Shown in pieces: positions 17,997 to 26,459 of a stretch of 64,000 bases of DNA. The stretch is from positions 1 through 64,000 of the forward strand of contig NZ_BDCC01000073.1 in the NCBI RefSeq assembly GCF_001613305.1, written 5' to 3'. Both the position numbers and the translations under genes were made by a program. This stretch comes from Nocardia vaccinii NBRC 15922 (lineage in GTDB: Bacteria; Actinomycetota; Actinomycetes; Mycobacteriales; Mycobacteriaceae). The notes under the pieces were generated by a model. That model was not told where the DNA came from, ran no database searches, and saw only the letters and a list, made by a program, of their open reading frames with translations. Every line of letters begins with the position of its first letter. Positions within the stretch are counted from its first letter, which is position 1.

Positions 17997-18221
17997 CACA
18001 AGCCTCGCATCGATGCACTCGGGCTGCCCGGCCCAGCCGATGATCGTCGCATGCGGACAGCGGCCCGCATAATACCGTCCTCGACCGGCGCTCGGACTTC
18101 TCGATCCTCGTCCACCCGAATCCGATGCGCCCCGATGAACTCGCGCATCGAAACTCCGCGGGGGCACGCCCGGCGAACCGCGCGTCCCGCAAATCTGTCT
18201 CCCCGGGACCGTCCGGCCGGG

Positions 18222-19871
18222 TCAGCGCGCCGTCAAAGCCGTTGCGCCGCAGAGGTGCACGGTGACTCCCAGCGCGTCGAAGCATGCGGCCTTGGCCAGC
18301 AGCGCCTTGTCTGCCGTTTCGGCGTCGGGTGCGTAGACCACGTTCGCGTGATTCGCCTTGTGGCGGGCCATGAACTGGTCCCGGGTGACGCCGTGCAGCA
18401 CCGCGTTCATGATCGGCCACTCGGGATTGGTCGCGTTCTTGCGCCGCAGACTCTCCGCCAGCGGAAGCTCGACCACGGTTCCGCGCCCGATGTCCACATT
18501 GAGTTGCCCCTCGGCGAGATACACACGGGACCACACGATTTCGCCCGGTTTGGAGATGCCGTTGATCGTGGCGCCGCCCGCGGGGAAGAACATGTGTCCC
18601 TGCCGCCAGCCCTCGGCGTCCGCGTAACCGTTCGCGAAGTGCGACGGCGGCACCGAGCCGGAGATCTCGAGCACCCAGACGAACTGCCCGTCGTATTCCT
18701 CGCCCCACCGGATGTCGTGCAGGGTGGTGGCCGGGTCCAGCCCCATGGCCGTCCAGATCCGGTTGGTCACCAGCGAGTCGACCGCGACCCCCTCGTCCAC
18801 CTCGTTGAAATTCGGAATCGCCCGGCCCTGCCACAACACTCGCAGCCCGTCACGACTGCGCACCGGTGGACGCTCGACGTTGTTCATCAGCCCTTCGACC
18901 AGGTCCGAGGCCGGGGCGAGATCCTTCAGGCCCTGCTGATATTGAATTCCGACGGCGTCGACGCCGAAGTCGTCGGCGATCCGCAGTGCCGCGATGTACA
19001 TCTTGTACTGCAGGTCCAGTTGATCCTGAGTCAGTTCGGTTCGCGGGTCCGCGCCGAGCACGAAGGTCATCCCCGCGTCGAGCAGCCAGCGGCCGATCTC
19101 GGCGGCCTCCTCGTCGCCCACGGTGAGCATCTCGGCCCACAGCGCGCTCTGTGACAGGCGCTCCTTGTAGATGCCGATCCGGTTGAGCACCTCGTCGTCG
19201 AAGATGGCGTTGTACATACCCATGCAGCCCTCGTCGAAGATTCCGATGATGGCCTTGTCCCGCAACAGTTGCCGGGCCAGCGCGACGCCGAGATCGCGTT
19301 CGGGGCACTCGGGCAGTTCCGGCAGCGGATGCACGTGCGACGCGTCGTGCACGATCGTCCCGGTCTCGATCCAGCTGCGGATCCCGTCGCGGAACCACTG
19401 GTCGGTGCCGTCCACCGTCCAGATCGTCGAATACGATCTCCCCATCTTGGTCAGTCCGGCGTTCAAATTCAGCAATCCGACCAGCCCCGGCCACTTACCC
19501 GCGAAATTCGCCACCGTCAGGATCGGTCCCTCGTGCGTCCGCAGCCCGGCCAGCACATGGTGGCTGTACTGCCACACCGCCTCGGCCACGATCAGCGGCG
19601 CATCCGGCGGAATCGTGGCGAACACATCCAGCCCCATCCGCTGACTGCTGATGAACCCGTGCCCGGTGTCCGGATCGATCTCGTTGCCGCGCACCACATT
19701 CCAGCCGAACTCCGCGAACGCACCGCCCACGATCCGTTCCAGCTCGACCTGCGTGGGCCACCCCATCTCGTTCGCCGCCGGCCGCAGATCCCCACTCGCG
19801 ATCAGATACGCCGTCCGCGCCGGAGCCGGCGCGGGAGTCTCGACGGCCGGAAAAGTGTAGGAACTACGCAC
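18222..19871 (-). CDS. L-fucose/L-arabinose isomerase-family protein
   Basis: A 549-residue protein resembling the fucose isomerase fold (domains with PLIVAEAVWQYSHHVLAGLRTH, then EGPILTVANFAGKWPGLVG, and a C-terminal PPSHFANGYADAEGWRQGH segment). I place the start at GTG (VRSSYTFPAV) five bases after AGAGGAG, 13 codons inside the longest frame. Conserved metal-binding acids cannot be assigned with certainty (IGIFDEGCMGMYNAI and TELTQDQLDLQYK are candidates). It is separated from the hydantoinase-type gene by a terminator and 533 bases, so it may be its own unit. Substrate unknown; it may be a sugar isomerase or a diverged paralogue. Confidence 0.78.
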   Translation of the reverse strand: MRSSYTFPAVETPAPAPARTAYLIASGDLRPAANEMGWPTQVELERIVGGAFAEFGWNVVRGNEIDPDTGHGFISSQRMGLDVFATIPPDAPLIVAEAVWQYSHHVLAGLRTHEGPILTVANFAGKWPGLVGLLNLNAGLTKMGRSYSTIWTVDGTDQWFRDGIRSWIETGTIVHDASHVHPLPELPECPERDLGVALARQLLRDKAIIGIFDEGCMGMYNAIFDDEVLNRIGIYKERLSQSALWAEMLTVGDEEAAEIGRWLLDAGMTFVLGADPRTELTQDQLDLQYKMYIAALRIADDFGVDAVGIQYQQGLKDLAPASDLVEGLMNNVERPPVRSRDGLRVLWQGRAIPNFNEVDEGVAVDSLVTNRIWTAMGLDPATTLHDIRWGEEYDGQFVWVLEISGSVPPSHFANGYADAEGWRQGHMFFPAGGATINGISKPGEIVWSRVYLAEGQLNVDIGRGTVVELPLAESLRRKNATNPEWPIMNAVLHGVTRDQFMARHKANHANVVYAPDAETADKALLAKAACFDALGVTVHLCGATALTAR

Positions 19872-20122
19872 ACGAACTCCTCTGCGGATCGAGAACGCCG
19901 ACGCGAACACCGACGCCGAGAACTACCGTCGCTGTGACACAAGACACAGTCCCAGATATCGCTTACCGCCGCAATACCACTTGGCCGAGATCGACACCAC
20001 GCGGTCATCGGCTCCGCCCGGGCACCCCGCTTCTGCCCTCGCCACCGGCATACCGTTCGCGTGCCGAACCTGCCGCCGGGGAAATTCTCCGCCGCCGCGC
20101 CGGTCGCGCATTCTGTTGCGCC

Positions 20123-20140
20123 GCATGCGTTGACGCATGC
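20123..20140. promoter_or_regulatory. 18-base perfect palindrome
   Basis: GCATGCGT and ACGCATGC separated by TG. It stands about 250 bases before the isomerase-like start, in a gene-free stretch, and has the form of a dimeric repressor site. No adjacent regulator identified. Confidence 0.45.
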
Positions 20141-20364
20141 CCGCCCGACTCCGGGTTGCCGGCAGCGCTCGAGCTACCTCGCCAACCCGATTCCGGATTC
20201 CCGCACTACCCCAACCACATTGCCATCCGCCCCCGCGACCGACCGATGCGGCTGGCCGTGCGAGCAATCCCGCCGATCAAGGTTGCCGCCGACTCAACGG
20301 CCTCCGTGCCGATGTCGGCCCCATCGCCGCAGAGCACGAGATCACCCGCGGATCTCGATCCCCG

Positions 20365-20391
20365 GCCCGGACGTCCCCGCAACGTCCGGGC
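20365..20391 (-). terminator. Hairpin terminator after the hydantoinase operon
   Basis: Perfect 10-base stem GCCCGGACGT / ACGTCCGGGC with a 7-base loop, starting 14 bases past the stop of the amidohydrolase gene. It marks the end of the leftward MmgE/PrpD-to-amidohydrolase unit. Confidence 0.75.
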
Positions 20392-20404
20392 TCGGCAGAT
20401 CAGG

Positions 20405-21871
20405 TCAGCGAGTCGCCGGACGCCGCACGTAACGGCCCTCGGGCCGGCCGATCACCTTGCCGTCGGCGAAGATTCGCGTGCCGCGCAGGAAGGTGTCGGT
20501 GACCGTGGCACCGACCTCGAGCCCGCGGAACGGGCTGTATTCCTGGGTGGATTCGGAATCCTCGGGCCGCACGGTCCACGAGAGGTCCGGGTCGACCAGT
20601 GCGATGTCCGCGTCGAAACCGGGGGCGATGTCGCCCTTGGTGTGCAGGCCGTAGCGCTGCGCCGGATTCCATGCGGTCAGCTCGGCGACCTGTCGCATCG
20701 ACAGACCGCGCTTGCGGCCCTCGCCGACGAGACCGGCCAAGAGGTATTCCGCGCCGCCGAATCCGGACTTGGCCTCGAAGATGTCGGTCGGGTCGTCGCC
20801 GAACTTGGTGGCCTCCTTGCAGCATGCGTGGTCGGAGACCACCCAGCTGATGTCACCGGCGAGCAGGTGCTCCCACAGCGCCTCGACGTCATCGCGCGGG
20901 CGCAGCGGCGGGTTGACCTTGCCGCCGACACCGTCCGCGGTGGTGATGTCGGTGAGCAGGTGCCCGATGGTGACCTCGCGCCGGAAGTCGACGTGCGGAA
21001 AGGTTTTCGCCATCAGCATGGCGGCCTCGAGCGCCTTGGCCGAGGACAGGTGCAGCAGGTTGATATTCGGCAGCTGGGTCTCGTGCGCCAGGTAGGAGGC
21101 GATGGTGACCGCGAGTCCTTCGGAATGCGGCGGCCGCGACGCGCTGTACGCCTCGAGCCCGGACAGCTTGCCTTCCCGCTCCACGATCTTCGTGTAGGCC
21201 GTCATGATCTCGGCTGTCTCACAGTGCAGCGACAACGAGATCGAGTCCGCGATCTCCGGGAAACGGTCGCGCGCCGCCTGCACTCCGCGCATGACGAATT
21301 CGAAGTGCGCGATGTCGTAACGCTCGCCCTCGGGAATCATCAGGAACGAGTTCTGGTCGTTGGAGGCGCCGTGCAGGCCGTGGCTGCCGTAGAACATGAA
21401 GATCTTGAACGAACTCACGCCGTGCTCGGTGATCAGCTCCGGGATCTCCGCGATATGCGAGGACTGCATCGGCGCCAGGTGAAACGCGTAGTCCACGAAG
21501 GACTTTCCCTCGGACGCGGCCAGCACCTCGGGGAACACCTCCGAGTAGTTCCCACCGCGATCGAGGTAGTACTGCCCGGTGCGCATGTAGATCAGCGAGG
21601 TGGTGACCCCGCCCTGTGCGCAGGCGCGGCTCTCGGTGCGGGTGTCCTCGTCGAGCGGGTTGTAGATGCCCCAGTGCTGGTGGGCGTCGACCACGCCGGG
21701 AAAGGCCAGCTTGCCGCGGCCGTCCACGACCTCGCGGGCCGACGAGGCGTCGAGGTCCGGACCGACTGCGGTGACCTTCCCGTCACTCACCGCGATATCC
21801 GCGAGCGGGGTGTCGTCCACCCCGGGACGGACCACGCGTACATTGCGGATGATCAGGTCGTGGTTGGTCAT
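20405..21871 (-). CDS. Hydantoinase/dihydropyrimidinase-like amidohydrolase
   Basis: A 488-residue cyclic-amide hydrolase of the dihydropyrimidinase/allantoinase/dihydroorotase group. The binuclear metal site is complete: His64 and His66 in DAHQHWG, the lysine that is carboxylated (Lys156 in SSFKIFMF), His216, His274 and Asp347 in VVSDHACC. It should open a cyclic amide or imide ring. The start is three bases past the stop of the FAD-dependent oxidoreductase gene, so the two are cotranscribed. The presence of a hydantoin-racemase-like gene in the same unit supports a hydantoin-, imide- or lactam-type substrate. Confidence 0.9.
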   Translation of the reverse strand: MTNHDLIIRNVRVVRPGVDDTPLADIAVSDGKVTAVGPDLDASSAREVVDGRGKLAFPGVVDAHQHWGIYNPLDEDTRTESRACAQGGVTTSLIYMRTGQYYLDRGGNYSEVFPEVLAASEGKSFVDYAFHLAPMQSSHIAEIPELITEHGVSSFKIFMFYGSHGLHGASNDQNSFLMIPEGERYDIAHFEFVMRGVQAARDRFPEIADSISLSLHCETAEIMTAYTKIVEREGKLSGLEAYSASRPPHSEGLAVTIASYLAHETQLPNINLLHLSSAKALEAAMLMAKTFPHVDFRREVTIGHLLTDITTADGVGGKVNPPLRPRDDVEALWEHLLAGDISWVVSDHACCKEATKFGDDPTDIFEAKSGFGGAEYLLAGLVGEGRKRGLSMRQVAELTAWNPAQRYGLHTKGDIAPGFDADIALVDPDLSWTVRPEDSESTQEYSPFRGLEVGATVTDTFLRGTRIFADGKVIGRPEGRYVRRPATR

Positions 21872-21874
21872 GAC

Positions 21875-23245
21875 TTACCTTTCGCTGGGAAATTCGGCCA
21901 CCGAGTGCGTGGCCGCGAGGTAGGCGAGGCCCAGCGCGGGCAGCAGCCCGTTGCCGGCCAGATATCCGGCCGCACCATGGCCGGAGATGCCGACGGCCGC
22001 GCCGCCGGAGGCGTAGAGGCCCGGAATCGGACGGGCGGCGGCGTCCAGCACACGCGCGTGTGCGTCGACCACGAGGCCGCCCTGGGTGTGGAACAGCGCG
22101 GGCACGATTCGCACCGCATACAGCGGCTCGGCCAGCGGTTGTTCGAATCTGTTGCGGCCGAACCGGTCTCGCGATCGGCTACCGCGTGCGACGGCGGACG
22201 CCTCGACGAGTTCGGCGGCCAGGGCTCGCGCGGGAACGCCGATGGTCTCCGCGAGTTCCCCGGCCGACTCGCCGTGCCGCACCGCACCGCTGTTCACGAC
22301 GTCGATGTAATCTCCGAAAGCCATTGTGGCACGGTGGATTCGCTCGTCGTAGATCAGCCATCCGGATGCGCCGGGCTGCGCGGCGAGCACCGCGGCGTAC
22401 TCGGAGTAGCCGGTGGATTCGTCACCGAATCGGCGGCCGTCGGCGGCGATCACGAAACCACCGTGCATCACCACGGTCCAGGTGACCAGGGTGCGCGCCT
22501 CGGCCGAGAGCCCGGCATGGCCCTGGTACGCGTCCAGATAGGACGTCGCGGCACCGAAGTCCGCGCCGATCCGCAGCGCGTCTCCGGTGGAGTACTCGCT
22601 GCCGTGGTATTCCGCGTCGGCGATCTCGGGCAGATGTTCGGTGACCAGGTCCCGACTCGCACCATAACCGTTGGTGGCCAACAGAAGTGCGCCGGTGGAG
22701 ATCTCTTCCTCGCGGCCGTCCGGATAGGCCACCGTGACGCCCAGATCGTTCTCGGCGCGGCGTGCCGCGGCGACCCGGCCGGGAATCAACGTATCGATCC
22801 GCGACTCCTTCGCCACCGCGTCGGCGAGGTGGCGCAGCAGCCGCGAACCGTGCCGTCCGGGGATGGAGTGCACTCGCTGCGCGCTGTGGCCCGGATAGTC
22901 GAAATCGGTGGGCAGTTCGATCGGCAGTCCGACGTGATCGGCCAGCCACTCGACCAGTTCGGCGCTCATACCGGCCAACGCCCCGGCGACGGGTTCGGCG
23001 AAGTCACCGTGCGTCTTGGCCGCGATGTCGCCGAGGAACTTCTCCGGGGAGTCCTCGATTCCGGCGGTGCGCTGCCAGCGCGAACCCGCACCCGGAATCA
23101 TCGCGGTGGACATCGAGGTGTTGTTGCCGCGCAGATAGTGTTCGTTCGGCTCCACGACAAGCACCCGCGCACCCAACTGCGCCGCCCGCAGTGCCCCCGC
23201 GAGCCCGCCGCCCGCGCCTGCCACCACCAGATCAACGTCGCTCAT
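21875..23245 (-). CDS. FAD-dependent oxidoreductase (fumarate reductase/KstD-like)
   Basis: A 456-residue flavoprotein. The ATG (MSDVDLVVAG) has AGGAG five bases before it, which excludes the 56-residue upstream extension. Residues 3-33 form the FAD-binding Rossmann motif (VVAGAGGGLAGALRAAQLG, then VVEPN), and the C-terminus carries GLYASGGAAVG with a second FAD loop. The middle domain matches the succinate dehydrogenase/fumarate reductase flavoprotein family, which includes 3-ketosteroid dehydrogenase and urocanate reductase. It probably adds or removes hydrogen at an alpha,beta carbon pair of the pathway intermediate. Confidence 0.87.
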   Translation of the reverse strand: MSDVDLVVAGAGGGLAGALRAAQLGARVLVVEPNEHYLRGNNTSMSTAMIPGAGSRWQRTAGIEDSPEKFLGDIAAKTHGDFAEPVAGALAGMSAELVEWLADHVGLPIELPTDFDYPGHSAQRVHSIPGRHGSRLLRHLADAVAKESRIDTLIPGRVAAARRAENDLGVTVAYPDGREEEISTGALLLATNGYGASRDLVTEHLPEIADAEYHGSEYSTGDALRIGADFGAATSYLDAYQGHAGLSAEARTLVTWTVVMHGGFVIAADGRRFGDESTGYSEYAAVLAAQPGASGWLIYDERIHRATMAFGDYIDVVNSGAVRHGESAGELAETIGVPARALAAELVEASAVARGSRSRDRFGRNRFEQPLAEPLYAVRIVPALFHTQGGLVVDAHARVLDAAARPIPGLYASGGAAVGISGHGAAGYLAGNGLLPALGLAYLAATHSVAEFPSER

Positions 23246-23251
23246 GCGGTC

Positions 23252-23470
23252 TCCTGCACAGCCAGTGTGGCAGCCTGCGTGCTGACGCTTCGCCGCAGCC
23301 ACCGGCGCACACCGCTCGGACCGTGTCCTTTGCGGCACAAACGCCGGCCCCGCATGACGGCACGTCGCTGCCGCATACGGCCCGGACCGCCCACGCCGGA
23401 TCCCTTGCAGCACAGGCGCGGAGCCGGTGTCGCGACGCTGCGCTGCCGGTATTCACCGCTCATGCCGACT
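23252..23470. repeat. Three diverged ~75-base direct repeats
   Basis: Units start at about 23252, 23326 and 23401. Each opens with TCC followed by a TTGC-GCACA-like core and contains a (G)ACGCT-(T/G)CGCTGCCG-like segment later on. The last two match better than the first. They fill the 214-base gap between the racemase and FAD genes. Similarity was judged by eye only. Confidence 0.3.
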
Positions 23471-24068
23471 CCGCCAGCAGGCGCAGCGCATCGGCGACCG
23501 GATCGACCACGAGTGGGCCGCCGTCGACAGGTTCGACCTCGACCGCGGAACAGCCGTTGATCACCGCTGTCGCGCCCTGCCCGGCCAGATCCTCCAGCGC
23601 GGCACGCATCGCGGCGTTCCAGCGTGCGCCGTCGGCGACCGCGCCCAGATCCAAATCCAGCACCGAAACACCGAGAAATGCTTCGCCACAACCATATTCG
23701 CGCACCTTGCGAATCAGCTCGTCGGCGATCACCTGATTGCGGGTGACCGCGGCGACCCGGTGTCCGTCGGCGACGAGCCGCTCCACCACCACCTGCAACA
23801 TGCCGCGCTCCCCCGCGGGCACGCCCGGATCCAGCACGCAGTCCGGCATCCGGAAGTCGTAGCCCTCCGCAGTGGCGAACGCGGCCGCGACGGCCCGCTC
23901 CGAGGCCCGCAGATCGGCGTCGCCGGCCAGTTGGAGGGGTGCGTCGAGCCCGGCGTCCACCAGTTCCACGGCAATTCCGTCCGGCGCCAGCTCGTTGTAG
24001 CGGCGGCGCCGGCGGTTCAGTTCCTCCGGGTCGACATGGATCGGCGTCACCGAGAAGATGCGGCGCAT
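23460..24068 (-). CDS. Asp/Glu/hydantoin racemase-family protein
   Basis: A 202-residue member of the aspartate/glutamate racemase superfamily. Both halves carry the catalytic-type cysteine, Cys77 in MPDCVLDPG and Cys173 in INGCSAV, matching the two-cysteine, cofactor-free mechanism. The start is the ATG (MRRIFSV) five bases after AAGGAG; an ATG ten codons earlier overlaps the preceding stop but lacks a ribosome site. Next to a hydantoinase-type enzyme it may racemise a ring or its opened product so that both enantiomers can be used. Maleate isomerase-like or arylmalonate decarboxylase-like chemistry is also possible in this superfamily. Confidence 0.82.
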   Translation of the reverse strand: MRRIFSVTPIHVDPEELNRRRRRYNELAPDGIAVELVDAGLDAPLQLAGDADLRASERAVAAAFATAEGYDFRMPDCVLDPGVPAGERGMLQVVVERLVADGHRVAAVTRNQVIADELIRKVREYGCGEAFLGVSVLDLDLGAVADGARWNAAMRAALEDLAGQGATAVINGCSAVEVEPVDGGPLVVDPVADALRLLAESA

Positions 24069-24094
24069 CAGAACTCCTTCGTGCGATGGAACGG

Positions 24095-25453
24095 TCATGC
24101 CGCGAGCGGGGCGAGCAGGGCGCGGGCGCCGGGGGCGTCGATCATCCCGTCCACTGCCGCGCCGATCGTGCGAACTGCGTTTCGGTCGAGCAGCCCGGTG
24201 AACAACGCGGCGAGCCGGTCGCGATCGAGGGGCTGAAAGTCGGTGTCGCCGACCGGATTTCCGACCTCGGCGGTATGCGTGCGCCCGTCCGCGAGGCGCA
24301 CCGAAATCCGCGCGGCGCGATTGTCCGGGAGTTGCGCGGTGAGTTCGGTCGCCTCGCGGATCCGCACTCCGGCAGCGACTTTCGCGATCTCTGGTGCGTC
24401 GTCCGGGAGCAGTGCGGTGTAGCGGGGCGTGACCTCGCCGTACAGCAGGGCGGTAGCCGCGACGAAGGGTACCGAGAACATCGCGGACAACTGGTTGTGC
24501 CAGGTCGTGCGGTCGAGACCGGCGGCGAGCAGGTGCGTCTCCACCTCGATTCGCACTGTCGCACCGGCTATTTCAGTAACCTCGGCCTGCGTGCCGAACA
24601 GCGCGGCGCGGGCGTCGATCAACAGGTCCGCTACGGGATGGGTGTACGAACACGACGAATGCCGCTTGAAATAGTTGCCGGTGATATCGAAGCGAGCGCC
24701 CAGCTGATCGATCAACGCCTCCGGCATGAAGCTGCCGAGCAATTCGCCGAGTGAGCGGGCGGCGGTACCGGTATTGCGCGCCGAACCGGCCAAGGCGAGC
24801 CGGGCCGCGGCGATCCCGGATGCGTTCGCAGCGCCCAACCAGGCGTCCCGCACCGGATTGCCGTCCAGCGCCGAAGCGAAATGCCCGGCCACGGGCAGTC
24901 CGGAACCGGCGTCGATCGCGGCCGCGGTGCGTTCGGCATCCAGGCCGAGCAGCCGGGCGCACCCCGCGGCGGCCCCGGCGACCCCCCAGTTCCCGTGCGG
25001 GTGGGTGCCACGGCGCAGTGCCGTCGCGCGGCCGAATCGCGCGGCCACCTCGTAACCGGCCAGCAGCGCCGCGGCCAGATCCGGTCCGGGGACATCGAGT
25101 TCGGCGGCCAGTGCGAGAACGGCCGGGAACACGTGCGCGGCCGGATGCCCCTTGGCGTATTTGTTGCCCTCGTCCAGTTCCAGGCAGACCGTCGCGGGAC
25201 CGTTGAGCCAGGCCGCGGTGACCGGGTCCGTCAGCAAGGCGCCGCCGACGACCGGGCTGTGTCCCGGCGGCGCGGGCCACGCCGCCCGCAGGGCGCGCTG
25301 CCCCTCGGTGCGCGCACCCACCGCATTCGCGGCCAGCACGTCGAACAGCACCGTGCCCAGTCGTTCGGTCACGGGTTCGGGCACGTCGCTCCAGCGCAGC
25401 CCGGACACCCAGGTTCCCAGTACCGTAACGGATTCGGTAACCGAACAGGCCAT
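24095..25453 (-). CDS. MmgE/PrpD family protein (copy 1)
   Basis: A 452-residue protein of the 2-methylcitrate dehydratase/iminodisuccinate epimerase/cis-aconitate decarboxylase family. Family stretches include ELDEGNKYAKGHPAAHVFPAVLALA, GTHPHGNWGVAGAAAGCARLLGL and FKRHSSCSYTHPVADL. It is the first gene of the leftward arm and faces the IclR gene. It shares the fold with the second PrpD gene in this island but little close identity, so the two should act on different steps. Lyase, epimerase or dehydratase cannot be decided from sequence. Confidence 0.85.
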   Translation of the reverse strand: MACSVTESVTVLGTWVSGLRWSDVPEPVTERLGTVLFDVLAANAVGARTEGQRALRAAWPAPPGHSPVVGGALLTDPVTAAWLNGPATVCLELDEGNKYAKGHPAAHVFPAVLALAAELDVPGPDLAAALLAGYEVAARFGRATALRRGTHPHGNWGVAGAAAGCARLLGLDAERTAAAIDAGSGLPVAGHFASALDGNPVRDAWLGAANASGIAAARLALAGSARNTGTAARSLGELLGSFMPEALIDQLGARFDITGNYFKRHSSCSYTHPVADLLIDARAALFGTQAEVTEIAGATVRIEVETHLLAAGLDRTTWHNQLSAMFSVPFVAATALLYGEVTPRYTALLPDDAPEIAKVAAGVRIREATELTAQLPDNRAARISVRLADGRTHTAEVGNPVGDTDFQPLDRDRLAALFTGLLDRNAVRTIGAAVDGMIDAPGARALLAPLAA

Positions 25454-25482
25454 CTGCGACCTTCACCGCCTTCCAGAATTTC

Positions 25483-25492
25483 AGTCGTACCG
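25483..25492. promoter_or_regulatory. Half of a mirrored operator pair (leftward arm)
   Basis: AGTCGTACCG, the exact reverse complement of the element at 25643-25652 on the other side of the divergent promoter. Adjacent is a small perfect dyad CCGCT-C-AGCGG (25490-25500). It lies 30 bases before the MmgE/PrpD start. Candidate IclR site. Confidence 0.55.
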
Positions 25493-25629
25493 CTCAGCGG
25501 ACCACTGCATACGCCTTTGATCCTGACACTTAGCGCGACTAAACGTCAACCACTAGCTGGAAAATTCGAAACACACACTTGACAGGGGTGGTCCACCTGA
25601 TGCTTTGCTGGAAAGCGACAACGTTAAAG

Positions 25630-25652
25630 CCGTTCCGATGAACGGTACGACT
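25630..25652. promoter_or_regulatory. Operator next to the IclR start
   Basis: Perfect inverted repeat CCGTTC-CGAT-GAACGG (25630-25645) overlapping CGGTACGACT (25643-25652), the mirror of the element at 25483-25492. It ends 13 bases before the IclR ATG, so a bound regulator would block its own expression. A TTGACA is seen at about 25579, upstream. Confidence 0.55.
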
Positions 25653-25665
25653 TTCCGGGAGAGTC

Positions 25666-26433
25666 ATGACCGAGCCCACGCCGGGCACCGAGGCCGCCGC
25701 ACGCGTCGCCGATGTGCTGTTGCTGTTCACCGACGGGCCGTCCCGGCTTGGAGTCAGCGCGATCGCCCGCGAGCTGGGCCTGAGCAAGGCGGTGGTGCAC
25801 CGCATCCTGCAGTCCCTGGCCACTCGCGGCATGGTCGCGCTGGATCCCGACAGCAGGCAGTACCGGCTCGGCCCCGCCGCCACCGCCCTGGGGGCCCGCG
25901 CGTTCCGCGACTCGGATCTGCGCGCGAGCGCCCTGGATCTGCTCCGGGCGTTGCGCGATGACACCGGCGAGACCGCCACCCTGACCGCGCTGGTCCCCGA
26001 CGGCCGCATCTACCTCGACCAGGTCGAGGGCACCCACGAGATCAAGATGACCGTCGAGCTGGGCCGTCGTTTCCCGCTGCACGCGGGCAGTTCCGGCAAG
26101 TGCATGCTCGCGTTCCTGCCCGAGGACGCCCGGCGACGGGCCCTGGCCGGACCGCTCGCCGCGCTGACGCCCAGCACCGTGACCGATCCCGATTCGCTCG
26201 CCGCCGAACTCGACGAGGTGCGCGAACGCGGTTTCGCGCAATCCGGCGGCGAGCGTCAGCCCGACGCCGGTTCGGTGGCCGCGCCGATTTTCGGCATCAC
26301 CGGCGAGGTGATCGGCTCGATCTCGGTGTGCGGGCCGCGCTACCGGGTCACCGAGGAATTCGTGGAGAAGATCGCGCCGCGCGTGCTGGACACCGCCGAG
26401 CGCATCTCCCGCCGAATGGGCCATCGCGGCTGA
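25666..26433 (+). CDS. IclR-family transcriptional regulator
   Basis: A 255-residue IclR protein: winged helix-turn-helix at about residues 10-60 (GVSAIARELGLSKAVVHRILQSL) and the IclR effector domain (HAGSSGKCMLAFLPE, then GSVAAPIFGITGEVIGSISVCGP). It is the first gene of the rightward arm, 26 bases before the CoA-transferase gene, and faces the leftward arm. It is therefore the obvious local regulator of both arms. Effector unknown. Confidence 0.92.
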   Translation: MTEPTPGTEAAARVADVLLLFTDGPSRLGVSAIARELGLSKAVVHRILQSLATRGMVALDPDSRQYRLGPAATALGARAFRDSDLRASALDLLRALRDDTGETATLTALVPDGRIYLDQVEGTHEIKMTVELGRRFPLHAGSSGKCMLAFLPEDARRRALAGPLAALTPSTVTDPDSLAAELDEVRERGFAQSGGERQPDAGSVAAPIFGITGEVIGSISVCGPRYRVTEEFVEKIAPRVLDTAERISRRMGHRG

Positions 26434-26459
26434 AAACGCCGCTGTACGAAGGGAAATAG

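Larger units (their letters stand above)
19872..20404. other. Intergenic region upstream of isomerase-like gene
   Basis: 533 bases without a gene. It contains a perfect 18-base palindrome (20123-20140), a 7-base dyad CGAGATC / GATCTCG (20337-20357) and a hairpin terminator (20365-20391). The promoter of the minus-strand isomerase-like gene must lie in its left half. Confidence 0.6.

Noticed and set aside
19934..23560. 1208-residue plus-strand frame, the longest in the window
   Set aside because: It lies antisense to the amidohydrolase and FAD genes, both of which carry complete catalytic motifs and ribosome sites; its own product has no recognisable domain.
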